The position numbers were made by a program, and so were the translations under genes. The notes under the pieces are model-generated. The model made no database searches. It was not told the DNA's origin and saw only the letters and a list, made by a program, of their open reading frames with translations. Source: Candidatus Zhuqueibacterota bacterium (lineage in GTDB: Bacteria > BS750m-G25). From it: a DNA stretch of 12,948 nt. The stretch covers positions 1 to 12,948 of the forward strand of contig JADHWK010000062.1 in NCBI GenBank assembly GCA_016783505.1, given 5' to 3'. Shown piece after piece: positions 1 through 6,227 of the stretch. Numbering within the stretch: the stretch's first letter is position 1; each line of letters begins with the position of its first letter.

Positions 1-2
1 GA

Positions 3-233
3 ATCATCGTCACCGCCGAAGAGCATCAGGTGGGGGGGTTCGGCAATCAGGTGGCCGCCGCTATACCTCAAGCCCAGGAAGTTTACGGAAAGCCCGTCCT
101 CATGGGAATGATCGGGGTCAAGGACCGCTTCGGGGAATCGGGAGCTCCCTGGGAGCTGATCAAGGAATTTGAAGTCAGCGCTGAACACATTGCCGAGAAG
201 GCGAAGAAACTTTTCAACCTTAAGAAAAAATAA
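3..233 (+). CDS. Transketolase, C-terminal subunit (3' end only)
   Basis: Partial gene open at the left edge. The visible reading frame (first full codon at base 3) gives about 76 residues ending in TAA. It shows the transketolase C-terminal signature TAEEH-x-GGFG near its start, where the GGFG loop follows the conserved Glu-His. The tail carries RFGESG-x-PWEL-x-x-x-F, the conserved end of the transketolase C-terminal domain (pfam Transketolase_C). The enzyme transfers two-carbon ketol units between sugar phosphates in the non-oxidative pentose phosphate pathway, using thiamine diphosphate, in the cytoplasm. Whether this is a full-length or a split two-subunit transketolase cannot be told, because the pyrophosphate- and pyrimidine-binding domains lie outside the window. 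A GTG at base 30 is internal and not a start. No terminator follows; the next gene starts 11 bases after the stop. Confidence 0.9.
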   Translation: MIVTAEEHQVGGFGNQVAAAIPQAQEVYGKPVLMGMIGVKDRFGESGAPWELIKEFEVSAEHIAEKAKKLFNLKKK

Positions 234-244
234 GTGGATTGAAG

Positions 245-733
245 GTGAACAAGAATTTATCTGATTTATTAACACGTTTAAAGAAAGAACTTTTAGCTTC
301 CCAAGGCGACAATATCGTCTCAATAGTGATATTTGGCTCCGTGGGAAGGGATGAGTTTGATAAAACATCCGATGTTGACGTCTTAATAGTTTGTCACCAA
401 CTACCCAAAAGCTGTTTTAAAAGGAGTGATTTTTTCATTAATGTTGAGAAGAAACTAAAGGAAACGGGATCCGGACTTTATTCGTCAGGTCATCGCCCTT
501 TTCTATCACCGATCATTAAAACAACTGCCGAGGCCAGAATTATCACCCCCCTTTACTTAGATATGGTAGAAGATGCGATGATAATCTATGATAGGGATGA
601 TTTTTTCGCAGAAATTCTTCAAAAGGTTAAGCAGAAACTGGATAAACTGGGGAGTAAAAGAATTTATCGGAATGGAAAATGGTATTGGGACTTGAAACCC
701 TCCTATAAATTTGGTGAGATTTTTGAAATATGA
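245..733 (+). CDS. MntA-like minimal nucleotidyltransferase (HEPN/MNT antitoxin family)
   Basis: A 162-residue protein of the NTP_transf_2 / polymerase-beta-like fold. Residues 29-47 carry the family signature: FGSVGR, then a spacer, then SDVDVLI, i.e. GS-x-x-R-x6-SD-x-D with D43 and D45 as metal ligands. The C-terminus, with GKWYWDLKP followed by GEIFEI, is a tail I associate with one MNT subfamily. In the HEPN/MNT toxin-antitoxin systems the MNT protein AMPylates and so silences a HEPN RNase partner. GTG 245 is preferred because GGA (236-238) lies six bases upstream; TTG 239 in the same frame would sit directly against it. The gene is visibly AT-richer than its neighbours, which fits horizontal acquisition. 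No intact HEPN gene is adjacent, only a possible remnant. It could also be an unrelated nucleotidyltransferase of unknown substrate. Confidence 0.8.
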   Translation: MNKNLSDLLTRLKKELLASQGDNIVSIVIFGSVGRDEFDKTSDVDVLIVCHQLPKSCFKRSDFFINVEKKLKETGSGLYSSGHRPFLSPIIKTTAEARIITPLYLDMVEDAMIIYDRDDFFAEILQKVKQKLDKLGSKRIYRNGKWYWDLKPSYKFGEIFEI

Positions 734-817
734 CTAAATAATGAAGCTGATGCCAAAGAGGCGATGGAATGGGCGGGGTTCATTGTAAAAATAGTTAAGG
801 AAAATTTAAGGGAATAA
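734..817 (+). pseudogene. Possible 3' remnant of a HEPN-domain gene
   Basis: Directly after the nucleotidyltransferase TGA, and in the same frame, the codons from about 740 to TAA at 815-817 read as a charged amphipathic helix: NNEADAKEAMEWAGFIVKI followed by VKENLRE. This resembles the last helix of HEPN proteins (AKEAIE-x-A-x-x-I-x-x-x-VK-type endings). There is no start codon with a ribosome binding site and no room for the HEPN core (the R-x4-6-H RNase motif is absent). The simplest reading is that most of a HEPN partner gene was deleted and only its 3' end remains. The alternative is that the nucleotidyltransferase once continued through the TGA, or that the similarity is chance. The assignment rests on remembered family features only. 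Confidence 0.35.
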
Positions 818-842
818 AAAAGTCGGATGGTCCAGAAGTTTC

Positions 843-871
843 TTGACATATTCGACCCATAAGATTGTCAT
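843..871 (+). promoter_or_regulatory. Candidate sigma70-type promoter for the response regulator gene
   Basis: A perfect TTGACA box at 843-848 is followed after 17 bases by TGTCAT (866-871), a 4/6 match to TATAAT. The expected transcript would begin around 878, just upstream of the AGGGAAG ribosome binding site at 883-889. The -10 match is mediocre, so only the -35 box is convincing. Confidence 0.4.
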
Positions 872-894
872 TATAGGTAAACAGGGAAGTTGTG

Positions 895-2373
895 ATGAAA
901 AAACATAACCTACTCTTTGTGGACGATGACCCGCAGACATTGAAGATGTTGAAGCAACTTTTTTCGGAGCAGGGGTATGGGGTGTTCATGGCCAATAGCG
1001 GCCCCGAGGCGCTGGGAAAAATGGCAGAAGCCGAAGTGGATTTGGTCTTAAGCGACAACCGCATGCCCGAAATGACAGGGGTGGAACTGTTTGAGAAAAT
1101 CAAGAAGCAATATCCGGATGCCGTCCGTATCCTCTATACCGCCTATGCCGATATGGAGTCGGCAGCAGCAGCCATCAACCGGGGGGATGTATATAAATAC
1201 GTGCCCAAACCCTTCGACATTGACCAACTGAGGGTCATCGTTAGGCGGGCCCTGGAGCATCGGGATTCCGTCCTGGAAAACCGGAGGTTGTTGCGGGGTC
1301 TGGAGAAAAAGGTTCAAGAGAGAACCCAGGAGCTGGCCTTTCTCTATGAGATCGGCAAGAGTTTGAGCCGTAATTTAGATTTCCGGGACATCATTCAGAC
1401 CACTTTTGACGAATTAAAGGGTACCATTGATTTTGACATCGGCGGCATCGCCGTCAAGGACAACGGCAAGCTGACTATTTTTGTGCGCACCGACTTCAAC
1501 CTGTCCCGGGCCAACCAAAACCATATCAGGGATCATCTGGTTAAGAGCTTTAACAACTTTGAAAAGGAGATCGTAGCGGAGGAGGACATTGAATTTCGGA
1601 TAACCAGCACGGACGTTCGGGTTGATCTGGCCCGGCTACCGGTGGAGTTGAGGAAGCCCAAAGGGTTTATCAACATTCCCCTCATCGCTGAAAAGGAGTT
1701 TATGGGCATCATACACATTTCCAGCTTAAGCCGCAGGAAATACCCGGCCGATGAGGTGCGGCTGCTTTCTACCGCCGGAAACAGCGTGGCCATCGCCCTG
1801 CAGAACGCCCGTTTATTCAATAAACTTGAAAAGCAGGCCACCCGGGATGGGTTAACGGGCATCTATAACCGCCGCTATTTCCAGGAGCATTTGGGGATGG
1901 AGATTTCCCGGGCGGAGAGGTTCGACGCTGATCTTTCCCTTCTGTTGATGGACATTGATTTCTTTAAAAGGATCAACGATAGCTATGGGCATCAGAACGG
2001 TGATTACGTGTTAAAGGAAATTGCCAACCTGATTGTCCAAGCGGTTCGTTCCATTGATGTTCCTGCCCGGTATGGGGGGGAGGAATTTGCCGCCATCCTG
2101 CCGGGGACGGCCACAGAAGGGGCCGGGGTGATTGGGGAGAGGATTCGGAAGGCCGTCCAAGCCTTTCCCTTTCAGATGACTGAGCTAGATGGCCCGGCCA
2201 AGAAAAAGAAGATCACCGTTACCATCAGTATGGGGGTTTCCTCCAAACTGCATTTTCGTAAGACCAACCCTGAGGAGCTGATCAAAAAGGCGGACCAGGC
2301 CCTGTATAAGGCCAAAGAACAGGGCCGAAATCAAATGGTGATTTTCGATGAAAGCCGTTTTGGTTCGGAGTAA
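895..2373 (+). CDS. Response regulator with GAF and GGDEF domains (diguanylate cyclase)
   Basis: A cytoplasmic protein of 492 residues (493 if GTG 892 is used). Numbering from GTG 892, the receiver domain spans about 6-122, with acidic pocket D11-D13, phospho-acceptor D55 in LVLSDNRMP, T83 and K106 in the KPF motif. A helical linker (123-150) and a GAF-like domain (about 150-305) follow. The GGDEF domain (about 312-488) has MDIDFFK-x-IND and the active-site loop GGEEF at 395-399. An RSID (386-389) five residues before that loop is the RxxD inhibitory site, so product feedback is expected. Phosphorylation by an unseen histidine kinase, and perhaps a GAF ligand, would control c-di-GMP synthesis. 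ATG 895 fits AGGGAAG (883-889) better than the GTG directly before it. No EAL or HD-GYP domain is present. Confidence 0.93.
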   Translation: MKKHNLLFVDDDPQTLKMLKQLFSEQGYGVFMANSGPEALGKMAEAEVDLVLSDNRMPEMTGVELFEKIKKQYPDAVRILYTAYADMESAAAAINRGDVYKYVPKPFDIDQLRVIVRRALEHRDSVLENRRLLRGLEKKVQERTQELAFLYEIGKSLSRNLDFRDIIQTTFDELKGTIDFDIGGIAVKDNGKLTIFVRTDFNLSRANQNHIRDHLVKSFNNFEKEIVAEEDIEFRITSTDVRVDLARLPVELRKPKGFINIPLIAEKEFMGIIHISSLSRRKYPADEVRLLSTAGNSVAIALQNARLFNKLEKQATRDGLTGIYNRRYFQEHLGMEISRAERFDADLSLLLMDIDFFKRINDSYGHQNGDYVLKEIANLIVQAVRSIDVPARYGGEEFAAILPGTATEGAGVIGERIRKAVQAFPFQMTELDGPAKKKKITVTISMGVSSKLHFRKTNPEELIKKADQALYKAKEQGRNQMVIFDESRFGSE

Positions 2374-2387
2374 AAAAAGGAGAGGTG

Positions 2388-3551
2388 ATGAAATTAGCGG
2401 AACGAATGAATAGGCTGGGAACGGAGACCGCCTTTGAGGTGTTGGCCAAGGCCAAGGCTCTGGAGGCCCAGGGGAAGGAGATTATTCATCTGGAAATTGG
2501 GGAGCCGGATTTTGACACCCCTGCGAATATCTGTGAGGCGGCTAAAAGGGCACTGGATGAGGGGTATACCCATTATGGGCCCTCGGCGGGGCTTCCGGCT
2601 CTGAGGGAGGCCATTGCCGAGGACATCTCCCGACGCCGGGGCATCCAGGTAAGCCCGGAACAGGTGGTGGTCACCCCGGGGGCCAAGCCCATCATGTTCT
2701 TTTCCCTTCTGGCCTGCGTGGATGAGGGGGATGAGGTCATCTATCCCAACCCCGGGTTTCCCATCTACGAATCCGTGATCAATTTCCTCGGCGCCAAGGC
2801 CGTTCCCTTACAACTGAAGGAGGAGAAGGAATTTAGCTTTGACATGGATGACCTGCGAAAGATAATTTCTCCCAAGACCAAATTTATGATAATCAATTCT
2901 CCCCAGAACCCTACTGGAGGGGTTCTATCCCTGGAAGACTTGGAGGTCATCGCCGAACTGGCCATCGCCAACGATGTAACCGTCCTCTCCGACGAGGTCT
3001 ATTGCAACATTGTCTATGTGGGTGAACACCACAGCATCGCTACCGTACCGGGTATGGAGGAGCGGACGATTTTGCTGGATGGGTTTTCTAAGACCTACGC
3101 CATGACCGGCTGGCGGCTCGGCTATGGGGTGATGTCCAAGCCCCTGGCGGAGCAGGTGGCCCGGCTGCAAACCAACTCTAATTCATGCACCAATTCCTTT
3201 GTCCAAATGGCGGGGGTGGAGGCCATAAGGGGACCCCAGGATGGGGTGGAGCGGATGGTGACTGAATTCAAGCGCCGCCGGGATGTCATCGTGGATGGGC
3301 TGAACGCCATCAGTGGGATTCGATGCCTGAAACCCAAAGGAGCCTTTTACGTTTTTCCCAACATCACCCAGCTTCCCTTGGGAAGTGAACAACTGGAGGA
3401 CTATCTGCTAAACGAGGCCGGAGTGGCCACCCTTTCGGGGACCTCGTTCGGCAAATTCGGGGACGGATACCTGAGATTCTCTTACGCCAATTCGGTGGAG
3501 AATATCGAAAAGGCATTGGTGCGGATTGAAAAGGCCCTGGCTAAATTATAA
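2388..3551 (+). CDS. PLP-dependent class I/II aminotransferase (aspartate aminotransferase-like)
   Basis: A 387-residue fold-type I aminotransferase, normal length for the family. Conserved landmarks are EIGEPDFDTP near the N-terminus, the YGPSAGLPALREAIA substrate-loop region, NSPQNPTGG (about 170-178), SDEVY, and the PLP-binding lysine in GFSKTYAMTGWRLGYG (K235 from this start). YLRFSYANS near the C-terminus supplies the arginine that binds the substrate carboxylate. It would move an amino group between an amino acid and a 2-oxo acid; aspartate, alanine, aromatic and other specificities are not separable by eye. The strong ribosome binding site AAGGAGAGG (2377-2385) favours ATG 2388; an adjacent in-frame GTG at 2385 overlaps that site. 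It starts 14 bases after the cyclase gene, so the two are probably cotranscribed, although no functional link is evident. Confidence 0.92.
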   Translation: MKLAERMNRLGTETAFEVLAKAKALEAQGKEIIHLEIGEPDFDTPANICEAAKRALDEGYTHYGPSAGLPALREAIAEDISRRRGIQVSPEQVVVTPGAKPIMFFSLLACVDEGDEVIYPNPGFPIYESVINFLGAKAVPLQLKEEKEFSFDMDDLRKIISPKTKFMIINSPQNPTGGVLSLEDLEVIAELAIANDVTVLSDEVYCNIVYVGEHHSIATVPGMEERTILLDGFSKTYAMTGWRLGYGVMSKPLAEQVARLQTNSNSCTNSFVQMAGVEAIRGPQDGVERMVTEFKRRRDVIVDGLNAISGIRCLKPKGAFYVFPNITQLPLGSEQLEDYLLNEAGVATLSGTSFGKFGDGYLRFSYANSVENIEKALVRIEKALAKL

Positions 3552-3590
3552 CCAAAAATATAACGGTTTACTACGAAACTAAACAAGCGT

Positions 3591-3618
3591 TCAGCAATCA
3601 GCTATCAGCAATTAGCCA
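3591..3618. repeat. Four tandem degenerate heptamers, TCAGCWA type
   Basis: In the 113-base gap before gcvT, four consecutive 7-base units read TCAGCAA, TCAGCTA, TCAGCAA and TTAGCCA. Three match TCAGCWA exactly and the fourth is degraded. The phase is continuous. The remainder of the gap (3552-3590 and 3619-3664) holds no clear promoter or terminator. The array may be a dispersed intergenic repeat, but only one copy is visible here. Confidence 0.6.
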
Positions 3619-3664
3619 TCTTTGTTCTCGAAGGTTCGGAATTAGGGACTGAATTGTTCCCAAA

Positions 3665-4786
3665 ATGAAACGTACCCCCCTTTACCAAGAGCATTTACGT
3701 CTGGGGGCCAAGATGGTGGGGTTCTCCGGCTGGGAGATGCCGGTGTGGTATCCCAGCGGCCAGTCGGCGGAACACCATGCTAATCGAAAGCGGTGCGGAC
3801 TCTTCGACATCTGTCATATGGGGGAATTTGAGGCCTTCGGTAAGGATACCCTTGCCTTCTGGCAGCGGGTGTTGACCAATGACATCCCCCGCATGGCCGA
3901 TGGTCAGGCCATGTATAACTTCATGCTCAACCCCCAGGGGGGGGTCATTGATGACTGCATCCTCTACCGGTTCAACCCTGAACGGTGGATGCTGGTGGTG
4001 AACGCCGGGAATATTGAGACCGATTTTCAGTGGCTGCAGGAGAATAAAAGGGGGGATTTTCGTCTGGAAAACCGGAGTCAAGAGATTGCCAAGATTGACC
4101 TGCAAGGGCCTGCTGCCCCCAGGCTGATAACCCATTTGGTTGGGATGGATATAATACAGAATCTGAAATTCTTCCGGTTCTTACCAGACATAGGGGTTGG
4201 GAATGTGAGAGTGATTCTTTCCCGGACGGGGTATACGGGGGAGATCGGCTTTGAAATATACATCCCAGCGGCTAAGGCGGTTTCCCTGTGGAATTGCCTG
4301 CTTGAAGAGGGTAGGGATTCTGGACTGATGCCCTGCGGACTGGGGGCCCGGGATACCCTGCGGACCGAGGCCGGCCTTCCCCTGCACGGTCATGAAATTG
4401 ATCCCAATCACCCCGCCCTGGGACACCCCTGGGAGTTCGTGTTTGCCTGGGGCACCGGTTTTATCGGTGAAGAGGTCCTGCAGAGTCAACTCAAAAGGGG
4501 CATTCCCCATTTCATCCAGGGGTTTCAACTGGACGGCCGCTCTAAGGCCATGAGGGGGTGGGTCGGTTATTTAGACGGGGAGGAAATAGGGGAGGTGACC
4601 ACCGGGGTGATCTCCCCGACTTTAGGGAATAAACCCATTGGGTTTGTCCGACTTAATCGGAAGCTGGAAGTAGACACCCGGCTATCGTTTATGGAAAAGG
4701 GCAAAGGTCGAAGGTTAACCGGCCGGTTAGTTTCCACTCCCTTTGTCCCCCTGACATCCCGAAGAAAAATGGCCGATTTTGTATAG
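3665..4786 (+). CDS. gcvT: Aminomethyltransferase, glycine cleavage system T protein
   Basis: A 373-residue GcvT-type protein of normal length. Landmarks are GLFDICHMGEFEAFG (45-59, usually GLFDVSHMGE), GGVIDDCILYRF (92-103) with the catalytic-region aspartates D96/D97, VVNAGNIE, SRTGYTGE-x-GFEIY (186-199) and GLGARDTLRTEAGLPLHGHE (225-244). In the glycine cleavage system the T protein takes the aminomethyl group from lipoylated H protein, releasing ammonia and making 5,10-methylene-tetrahydrofolate. The stretch after the GHE motif (about 246-270) is unlike the usual PLEAGLGW...K...FIG region, which marks a divergent GcvT. No gcvH or gcvP is nearby; instead thiD2 starts 12 bases downstream. 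The start has no clear ribosome binding site, but ATG 3665 gives the standard PLY-x-EH beginning. A G8 run lies at 3937-3944. Confidence 0.9.
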   Translation: MKRTPLYQEHLRLGAKMVGFSGWEMPVWYPSGQSAEHHANRKRCGLFDICHMGEFEAFGKDTLAFWQRVLTNDIPRMADGQAMYNFMLNPQGGVIDDCILYRFNPERWMLVVNAGNIETDFQWLQENKRGDFRLENRSQEIAKIDLQGPAAPRLITHLVGMDIIQNLKFFRFLPDIGVGNVRVILSRTGYTGEIGFEIYIPAAKAVSLWNCLLEEGRDSGLMPCGLGARDTLRTEAGLPLHGHEIDPNHPALGHPWEFVFAWGTGFIGEEVLQSQLKRGIPHFIQGFQLDGRSKAMRGWVGYLDGEEIGEVTTGVISPTLGNKPIGFVRLNRKLEVDTRLSFMEKGKGRRLTGRLVSTPFVPLTSRRKMADFV

Positions 4787-4798
4787 TATTACCAAGCT

Positions 4799-5254
4799 AT
4801 GAATTCTCAGGAAAATGTTAGCTCAACAGGGTCAGGGAAGGACAGAATTTATCGTGTCCTGGATGCCAACCTGAACCGGGCCCGGGAAGGCCTGAGGGTG
4901 GTTGAGGAGGTCGTCCGGTTGATCTGGGATGATCCCACCCTAACCGAGGAAGTAAAGGGGATTCGCCACCGGATCAATAGAGCCATTGAACCTTATACCG
5001 GACTTACGGAGAAGTTAATTCGGGGGCGGGACAGCGCTGGGGACGTGGGGAAGGGGTTTAGTAAGGTTGAGGAACGTTCCCATCAGAATGAAGAAAGCCT
5101 GGTTTCGGCCAACCTGAAACGGGTTCAGGAAGCCTTGCGGGTCCTTGAAGAGTTCAGTAAAGGGATTGACCAAGGGATGCCTTCCCGATTCAAAAAACTG
5201 AGATTTGAGGTTTACGACCTTGAAAAGAAAATAATCCTTAACTTAAAGTTATAA
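4799..5254 (+). CDS. thiD2: ThiD2-family hydroxymethylpyrimidine-phosphate kinase
   Basis: A 151-residue stand-alone ThiD2 domain (pfam ThiD2), a non-homologous replacement for the second activity of ThiD. The family phosphorylates HMP-P to HMP-PP, the pyrimidine substrate of ThiE. The diagnostic motifs are VLDANLNRAREGLRVVEEV (about 20-38), RDSAGDVGK (76-84), and the second conserved helix ANLKRVQEALRVLEEFSK (about 103-120), then FEVYDLEKK near the end. In many bacteria this domain is the N-terminal half of a ThiD2-ThiE fusion; here it ends at the point where the fusion would continue, and thiE follows as a separate gene after about 175 bases. The start lacks a clear ribosome binding site, which fits translational dependence on gcvT just upstream. 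The first ~15 residues lie before the conserved domain, so the exact start is uncertain. Confidence 0.85.
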   Translation: MNSQENVSSTGSGKDRIYRVLDANLNRAREGLRVVEEVVRLIWDDPTLTEEVKGIRHRINRAIEPYTGLTEKLIRGRDSAGDVGKGFSKVEERSHQNEESLVSANLKRVQEALRVLEEFSKGIDQGMPSRFKKLRFEVYDLEKKIILNLKL

Positions 5255-5293
5255 TTAAAGTAAGATCCCTAATTCCGTTGCTTTTTATCATTT

Positions 5294-5367
5294 AGGAGTT
5301 ATTCCGTAAGGATTTTATATTTTTAATAATCAGATAGATACATTAAAAGGCTTACGCCTTAACTCCT
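5294..5367. repeat. REPIN-like inverted pair of hairpins with GTAA loops
   Basis: Two 24-base arms face each other: 5294-5317 on + and 5344-5367 on -, with a 26-base AT-rich centre. They match at 19 of 24 positions. Each arm reads AGGAGTTA, then a small stem closed on a GTAA loop, then TTTTA. On + the stem is TCC-GTAA-GGA (5303-5312); on - it is AAGGC-GTAA-GCCTT. Two of the base pairs that differ between arms change on both sides and so keep pairing, which suggests selection for the hairpin or copying of a structured unit. A GGAG tetranucleotide just before a hairpin, in an inverted pair, is the layout of REP doublets (REPIN/BIME). No RAYT transposase is in the window. Confidence 0.5.
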
Positions 5368-5429
5368 TTAAGACCCGTGCTTTTTGGGGTTTCCAGACTA
5401 ACATCTGGCCAAGAAAAATGGGGGTAAGG

Positions 5430-6071
5430 ATGAGTTTATCCTTTGATTTTGCTTTCTATCCTATTATTGATCAGAAATTAATCGGTAATAGAAGCTTGAA
5501 TGGAATTGTAAATAATCTGATTTCTGGAGGAGTCCGAATCCTGCAGTTGCGAGTAAAGGAGGGGGCCGCGGCCCAATTTTATAGTCTGGCGAAGCGGGTT
5601 AGGGAGCTGACCCTCACCTCATCGGTAAAGTTTATTCTCAATGATCGGCTGGACATCGCCCTGGCGGTGGGTGCCGACGGGGTTCATCTGGGGGATGAAG
5701 ATTTGCCAATCCGGGAGGCACGCCGGCTGGCGGGGGGGGATTTTATCATCGGGGCGACGGTCAGGGACGGACAAATGGCTGTGGAAGCCGAGCGGGCCGG
5801 GGCAACGTATGTCGGCCTTGGTCCCATTTTTAATACGAACACCAAGAATGCCGGTAGCCCATTGGGTACGAATATCATTCCCAGAGTGAAAGAGAGATGC
5901 GCCCTTCCGGTTATTGCCATCGGGGGAATAAACCTGGAACGGGTTGAAAGGGTCTTACGGGCCGGCGCAGACGGGATAGCGGTGATCTCAGACCTTTTAT
6001 GCAGCCCCAACATAAAAGGGAAAACCCAGCAGTATATCCAAAAAATTAAAGTTCTTAAACATGGAGTATGA
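5430..6071 (+). CDS. thiE: Thiamine-phosphate synthase
   Basis: A TIM-barrel ThiE of 213 residues, normal length. It joins HMP-PP (made by ThiD2) to the thiazole phosphate to give thiamine phosphate in the cytoplasm. Numbered from ATG 5418, it shows YPIID (14-18), ILQLRVKEG (41-49; the usual QLREK has V for E), FILNDRLDIALAVGADGVHLGDEDLP (72-97), IIGATVRD, YVGLGPIFNTNTKN (131-144; usually GPIF-x-T-x-TK), VIAIGGI and AGADGIAVIS. ATG 5430 is preferred: it puts YPIID about ten residues in, and the G5 run at 5420-5424 is five bases upstream. ATG 5418 adds four residues. A G8 run occurs at 5732-5739. It probably shared a message with thiD2 originally; the REPIN-like element lies in the gap between them. 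Confidence 0.92.
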   Translation: MSLSFDFAFYPIIDQKLIGNRSLNGIVNNLISGGVRILQLRVKEGAAAQFYSLAKRVRELTLTSSVKFILNDRLDIALAVGADGVHLGDEDLPIREARRLAGGDFIIGATVRDGQMAVEAERAGATYVGLGPIFNTNTKNAGSPLGTNIIPRVKERCALPVIAIGGINLERVERVLRAGADGIAVISDLLCSPNIKGKTQQYIQKIKVLKHGV

Positions 6072-6083
6072 TAAAAAATTCTC

Positions 6084-6112
6084 TTGAAAATTTCCTTTTT
6101 ATTGGCTATATT
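6084..6112 (+). promoter_or_regulatory. Candidate sigma70-type promoter upstream of ftsK
   Basis: TTGAAA (6084-6089, 5/6) and TATATT (6107-6112, 5/6) are separated by an ideal 17-base spacer, starting 12 bases after the thiE stop. The expected start point is near 6119, which gives a leader of about 110 bases before ftsK. This is the best promoter-like sequence in the window. Confidence 0.55.
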
Positions 6113-6153
6113 GTAAACACAACTAAACTAATATTTGAACTTGCATTGGACAC

Positions 6154-6194
6154 TTAGGCGATCCCATTCGTTTTTGAACCGAATGTAGGGCTAA
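6154..6194 (+). promoter_or_regulatory. Possible antiterminator fold competing with the ftsK leader terminator
   Basis: ATTCG (6166-6170) can pair with CGAAT (6180-6184). The fold can extend with CCC (6163-6165) to GGG (6188-6190) and TTAG (6154-6157) to CTAA (6191-6194), about 12 pairs with bulges. It uses CGAA of the terminator's 5' arm (6177-6183), so the two folds exclude each other. This is the geometry of an attenuator or expression-platform switch. No known riboswitch consensus was recognised in the leader. Confidence 0.35.
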
Positions 6195-6209
6195 TGTTCG
6201 GTTTTTTTT
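6177..6209 (+). terminator. Rho-independent terminator between thiE and ftsK
   Basis: A perfect 7-bp stem, AACCGAA (6177-6183) with TTCGGTT (6197-6203), encloses a 13-base loop and runs into eight T residues (6202-6209). It lies about 105 bases after thiE and downstream of the promoter at 6084-6112. It may therefore end the gcvT-thi transcript, attenuate ftsK, or end a small RNA of roughly 90 bases. Confidence 0.75.
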
Positions 6210-6227
6210 GTTTAAGAGCTGCCTGGA

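Noticed and set aside
3627-3643. Short near-palindrome TTCTCGAA-GG-TTCGGAA as an operator before gcvT
   Set aside because: It has a mismatch and only a two-base centre, and there is no second copy, so chance is a sufficient explanation.
3552-3664. TPP riboswitch upstream of the gcvT-thi genes
   Set aside because: No CTGAGA-type or other thi-box signature was found here or in 5255-5429.
3695-4135. Minus-strand open frame (146 codons) inside gcvT
   Set aside because: It is the antisense of conserved GcvT motifs and has no protein family features or ribosome binding site.
6157-6196. Fluoride (crcB) riboswitch, suggested by GGCGAT and a later GGGCTAATG
   Set aside because: The intervening pairing and the characteristic 3' end do not fit, and ftsK is not a known target; only a generic attenuator fold is supported.
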